Shown here one piece after another: positions 60,438 to 64,000 of a stretch of 64,000 nt of DNA. Source of the DNA: Vibrio maritimus (lineage in GTDB: Bacteria > Pseudomonadota > Gammaproteobacteria > Enterobacterales > Vibrionaceae); contig BBMT01000004.1 of the NCBI GenBank assembly GCA_000755425.1, positions 62,001 through 126,000 of the forward strand, written 5' to 3'. Positions within the stretch are counted from its first letter, which is position 1. Each line of letters begins with the position of its first letter. The notes beneath the pieces were generated by a model that saw only the letters and a list, made by a program, of their open reading frames with translations, made no database searches and had not been told where the DNA came from. The position numbers and the translations under genes were made by a program.

Positions 60438-61689
60438 TTAAAAAGCGCCGTAGATTACAGAAGTAATCGCCGCAACACCACAAATTGCTGTAAAGATTTG
60501 TACAGGTGCTGAAGTTTTGAACTTCGCCATCGCTGGCACTTTCTTCATTGCGTATACAGGCATTAGGAACAGGATAGCTGCAATCATTGGAGCGCCCATG
60601 GTTTCAATCATGCCAAGGATGCTTGGGTTGATGATAGCGACGATCCAAGTTGTTACCACGATGAACACTAGAGAAGCTTTCTCAATTTTACCGATTGGCG
60701 CTTTAGAGCGAGATTTACCAAGACCTACTAGACCTTCGTGAGCACCAAGGAAGTGACCAAAGTAGCTAGAAGTAATCGCTGCGAAAGCAACAACTGGGCC
60801 AAGGATAGAGATAAGTGGCGACTCGTGAACGTTAGCAAGGTAAGACAATACAGAGATGTTTTGTTCTTGTGCAATAGATAGTTGCTCTGGTGATAGAGAT
60901 AGCACTACAGAGAATACGAAGAACATAACAAAGCCCATCAACATCATCGCTGCACCGCCAGTGATCATGTCTGTTTTCTTCACAGCGTCGTCACCGTATA
61001 CGCGACGTTGCTCTTTAGAGAACTGAGAAATGATTGGGCTGTGGTTGAATGAGAATACGATGATCGGGATAGCTAGCCAGATAACTGAAGGCATTGAACC
61101 CCAGTCAGGGCTTACGCTCATCATTGATGTGTTCCAGTCTGGAATTAGGTAAACAGACAGAGCTAGCAGGATGAATACTAATGGGTAAACCATTGCAGAC
61201 GTTGCTTTAAGCATTAGCTCTTTGCCGAATACAACGCCACATGTCATTGCAGCGATAAGACAGCCAGAAAGCAACCAGCGTGGGATAGACTCCATGCCCA
61301 TCTGGTTTACTAGGAACGAATCTACTGTGTTTGTGATACCAACACCGTAGATTAGAACAATCGGGTAAATGGCGAAGAAGTAAGCGAAAGTAATAAGGTT
61401 TGCACCCGTTTTACCAAAATGCTCTTCAACGGTGTCAGTGATATCTGCGTCTGGGTTTTTAGCAGAAAGTACAAAACGCGCCAAGCTCTTGTGCGCAAAC
61501 CATGTCATTGGTGCTGCGATTAGGGCTAGGATTACTAATGGCCAAAAGCCGCCAGCACCCGCTTTAATAGGAAGGAAAAGTACGCCAGCACCAACGGCTG
61601 TACCGAAAAGAGAAAGTGCCCAACGTGAAATCTTTGTAGGTCCACTTAGACGTCGCACGGCTCGTTGCCGCAGTAGTTGTGGTAGTCAT
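60438..61689 (-). CDS. sdaC: Serine:proton symporter SdaC, one frameshift
   Basis: An 11-helix HAAAP-family transporter of about 417 residues. The body from WALSLFGTAVGAGVLFLPIKAG to the end is intact and SdaC-like. The N-terminal leader TTTTTAATSRATSKWTYKDF, as in other vibrio SdaC proteins, opens at ATG 61689 and lies in another frame; the break is near 61624, where two bases seem lost (FTRWALS expected). Without repair the only start is a weak one at 61658. Forms an operon with sdaA. Confidence 0.93.
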
Positions 61690-61914
61690 AATTAATACTC
61701 ATTTTTTGGGAACAGGAAATAAGTCGGGCGCAATATTGCACTTAAATTGCAGCCAAAAACTAGATCTAGGTCATGGTTTGCGTTGGCTTATTCATTGGGG
61801 CTATATTTTGCAGGTTTAGTCACGTTTTTTTCGTGCTACTGATTAGGTGGTTTGATAACTGACATTAGTATAACTAATGCATTTTTAGGCAAACGATTGG
61901 CTTTTTACTTTAAT

Positions 61915-62506
61915 TTAACTTAGTAAAAGTTGAGTTTGTAGGTTTTCGATGATTTGCGCTGTTACTCCCAAATAAAGTGATCTTTATAGGGAATAGACAA
62001 AACGCGGTGATGTTGTCCACGGATTTGAAAACCTACAGCAGAGAGGTTAGTTGGGGAAGCAAGAAACTCAAGCGGTACCTCGAATAGGTAGTCGACTTCG
62101 TTGGTGTCAATTTTAGGTCGGTATTTAGGCTCAACAAACGCAAGTACTGGCGTCACGTTGAATGCCGAGACGGTAACGAGTTTGGGAAGATAGCCAATAA
62201 CGGAAATAGAATTACTACTTATCCCTATCTCTTCTTCTGTCTCTCGAAGTGCTGTAATGGTCGGGCTTTGATCGCTTGGCTCAACCTTACCACCCGGAAA
62301 GCTAATCTGCCTGGGTGGTGTTTTAAATGACTGGCACGTTTGGTGAGGATAACGTGAAGCTTGGCTTCACGCTCGACTAGTCCGATTAACACGCTGGCCT
62401 CACGTAGAGAGCCTTTGTCTATGTTTGCGGTACGGAATTTAGTCTCTTTGTGGTAGTCCTCGGTTTGTTGCAGTTGAAAGCGCGATAAAAACTCAGATTT
62501 CGTCAT
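61915..62506 (-). CDS. Nudix hydrolase, CoA pyrophosphatase (NudL-like), two frameshifts
   Basis: About 197 residues repaired. It cleaves CoA or its thioesters. The Nudix box, ALRETEEEIGI after FPGGKVEPSD, becomes readable once the break near 62310 is mended (HPGQISFPGG). A second break, CCC 61967-61969 (expected four), restores a C-terminus of FIWGVTAQIIENL and moves the end to 61915. The start MTKSEFLSRFQL is at 62506. It follows the Hpt gene by 15 bases. Confidence 0.85.
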
Positions 62507-62521
62507 ACTACTAGTTGCCAA

Positions 62522-62857
62522 CTACACCATTGATGCTAAATATTCGTTGATTTGGTTTTTGATAACTTCCAACTCTTGAATCACGAATTGAATGTCTGCT
62601 AATTGTGGAGCTTCACTACCGCGAGTTGCGGTTTCGATGGCTTCTAACTTATCCACGGCTTTCGTTTCACCAAAGCTTGCGAGAATACCTTTTAAAGAGT
62701 GGGCAGTGATAAACAGTTCGCTCCAATTTTGCTCATTATAGAGTGATTGTATTTTGTCTGCACCGTTTTCATGTTCTTCCATGAATGCCATAAATACGGC
62801 TGCGATGATGTCCTCGTCATTGTCCATGTAGCTGCGAAGTACGTCGAAATCTATCAT
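62522..62857 (-). CDS. Hpt domain phosphotransfer protein
   Basis: A 111-residue four-helix Hpt module. The phosphorylated His is in ITAHSLKGILASFG. It has no other domain, so it is a free phosphotransfer protein like LuxU, serving an unidentified hybrid kinase. It is the first gene before the Nudix hydrolase and is divergent from the sigma-factor gene at 63180. A link to that sigma factor is only a thought. Confidence 0.88.
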   Translation of the reverse strand: MIDFDVLRSYMDNDEDIIAAVFMAFMEEHENGADKIQSLYNEQNWSELFITAHSLKGILASFGETKAVDKLEAIETATRGSEAPQLADIQFVIQELEVIKNQINEYLASMV

Positions 62858-63179
62858 CCTGCTGTCCTTATATGCTGTTTATCGTTTTTGGTGACTGGGT
62901 TTGTTTCATTTAAGTCCCAAACTCAGTTACTTAACAACAATAGTATAGTTCATTAGAAATGAAAAACTGCCAATCCGAAAGATCTAACTTGATCTTTGTA
63001 ATTGTCGTGCAATTACGACTTTGGTACTAAATCGATCAGTTTTTGGCTAAACAGTATGAAGTAAACTTTGATGCATAGTACAAACGCGACTACTCTTGAT
63101 CATGCGACGCACCTCAAGAGATCAAAACTAATAACTATCTATACAGTTGGCGAGGTTGCAAAGAAATATGGAGATAACC
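62858..63179. other. Divergent promoter region of hpt and the sigma factor gene
   Basis: A 322-base AT-rich gap. No sigma-54 TGGCAC-TTGC pair was found. The ribosome site tatggagataacc precedes the sigma gene. Nothing else could be named. Confidence 0.35.
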
Positions 63180-64000
63180 ATGAGTACTAGGATCGAAAAC
63201 GCAAAGACTGACGGCTTAGACAGCAATGTAGATTTTTACTCCAAGTACATCCAAGATGTCGTAGGTATTGATTTGCTGACACCGGAGCAAGAATACCATT
63301 ATGCAACGCTGGCCAGACGCGGGGATAAGGCAGCGAGGGATGTACTAATTGAATCCAATCTTCGTCTTGTGGTCAAGATTGCGAGAGGTTACATAAAGCG
63401 CGGCTTAAATAATCACACCATTCTCGATCTTATCGAGGAAGGAAACTTGGGTTTGATCAAAGCTATTGATAAGTTTGAACCTGAAAAAGGGTTTCGTTTT
63501 AGCACTTATGCCGTGTGGTGGATACGTGAAAGTATAGAGTCTTCTTTAATGAACACGGGTAGAACGGTTCGCTTGCCGGTTCATGTGATCAAAGAAATTA
63601 ATAGACTTTCTCGACAAACAAATGAGATGCGCTCAACGCTTAAAAGAGCTCCTTCGGTTAAAGAGATTGCTGAGCAAACCTCAAATTCTCAGCAACATGT
63701 GAGTGACCTTATTCATATGAGCGGGTTTATTGAGTCTAGTGCTTCTGTGGATATTACGGACAAGGAATACCTTAGTTTAGATACCTGTCGTTCAGATGCA
63801 ATTCCTGAACCTTATGATACTTGCCATGATGAAAAGCTTCTAAAAAGTCTGGAAAAAGTCGTTCTTTCACTACCAGATAAATACAGAGATATTGTTATTC
63901 ATCGCTTTGGTCTGTTTGGAAAGGAAGTTCTGACTCTGGACTGCTTAGGTGAAATGTATGGGCTATCTAAAGAGCGAGTTCGTCAGCTACAGCAAGAAGG
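63180..64000 (+). CDS. RpoS-like alternative sigma factor (RpoQ/RpoX type), cut by the window end
   Basis: 273 codons are present. Region 1.2 to 2.1: IDLLTPEQEYHYATLARRGD, ESNLRLVVKIARGYIKRG; region 2: LDLIEEGNLGLIKAIDKFE, GFRFSTYAVWWIRES; region 3: TVRLPVHVIKEINRLSRQ; region 4: YRDIVIHRFGLFGKEVLTL, then LSKERVRQLQQEG at the edge. It lacks the acidic N-terminal part of true RpoS (about 50 residues shorter), so it fits the extra RpoS-like factor of vibrios known as RpoQ or RpoX. The start is ATG 63180 after ggagataacc. Only the last 10-25 residues lie outside. Confidence 0.88.
   Translation, partial: MSTRIENAKTDGLDSNVDFYSKYIQDVVGIDLLTPEQEYHYATLARRGDKAARDVLIESNLRLVVKIARGYIKRGLNNHTILDLIEEGNLGLIKAIDKFEPEKGFRFSTYAVWWIRESIESSLMNTGRTVRLPVHVIKEINRLSRQTNEMRSTLKRAPSVKEIAEQTSNSQQHVSDLIHMSGFIESSASVDITDKEYLSLDTCRSDAIPEPYDTCHDEKLLKSLEKVVLSLPDKYRDIVIHRFGLFGKEVLTLDCLGEMYGLSKERVRQLQQE

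Noticed and set aside
1..64000. tRNA, rRNA, prophage or insertion sequence
   Set aside because: I looked for cloverleaf-like motifs, transposase and phage genes and saw none that could be supported.

Overview
The window is a piece of a Vibrio chromosome. The evidence is the closeness of NrdA, NrdB, GyrA, UbiG, AsnS and SdaA/SdaC to enterobacterial and vibrio proteins, the gyrA/ubiG/nrdAB-yfaE neighbourhood, a second RpoS-like sigma factor (RpoQ/RpoX type), an alginate lyase and moderate GC. I did not try to name the species. No rRNA, tRNA, prophage, insertion sequence or CRISPR array was seen.

Layout. 1-3.7 kb: radical-SAM sulfatase maturase, two small membrane proteins and a secreted sulfatase, one operon. 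3.8-10.9 kb: TetR regulator, CinA-like protein, a small orphan, DUF2804, a sterol-desaturase-like membrane oxygenase, a phospholipase-D-like cardiolipin synthase and an exported unknown. 11-19 kb: housekeeping core (yfaE, nrdB, nrdA, ubiG, gyrA), with probable NrdR boxes and a DnaA box before nrdA and a five-copy 16-bp repeat before ubiG. 19-34 kb: acetyltransferase, chemoreceptor, a two-gene ABC exporter, DsbA-like protein, NAD(P)-binding protein, metC, cls, a sodium-dependent transporter, a pseudouridine synthase and an rRNA-methyltransferase-like gene. 34-39 kb: AraC regulator, family 3 glycosidase and GPH sugar symporter. 39-45.5 kb: dihydroorotate-dehydrogenase-like protein, a zinc-peptidase relic, a LysR/NmrA divergent pair, patatin and META lipoprotein. 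45.7-56 kb: DUF1289, exonuclease plus DUF294 protein, aspartate aminotransferase, a multidomain alginate lyase, asnS and a chemoreceptor with a CxxCH motif. 56-64 kb: a glycosyltransferase cluster, serine catabolism (sdaC-sdaA), Nudix hydrolase, Hpt protein and the start of rpoQ/rpoX.

The main caveat is sequence quality. I infer about 28 single-position indels in 18 genes. Nearly all are a missing base, often in a short homopolymer, and they hit core genes such as nrdB, aspC and sdaC. In almost every case the conserved protein resumes intact in the next frame. I therefore treat these as probable base-calling errors and give the repaired gene extents. The clear exception is the zinc-metallopeptidase relic at 40.8-41.1 kb, which looks like true decay.

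Functional themes. The cell appears to live on marine polysaccharide (alginate lyase, sulfatase with its maturase, beta-glucosidase with symporter), to deaminate serine, and to tune its membrane (two cardiolipin-synthase-like enzymes, patatin, a desaturase-like enzyme). The most interesting unexplained signal is the 16-bp repeat array in the ubiG leader. Next come the putative haem-c chemoreceptor and the nrd control region.
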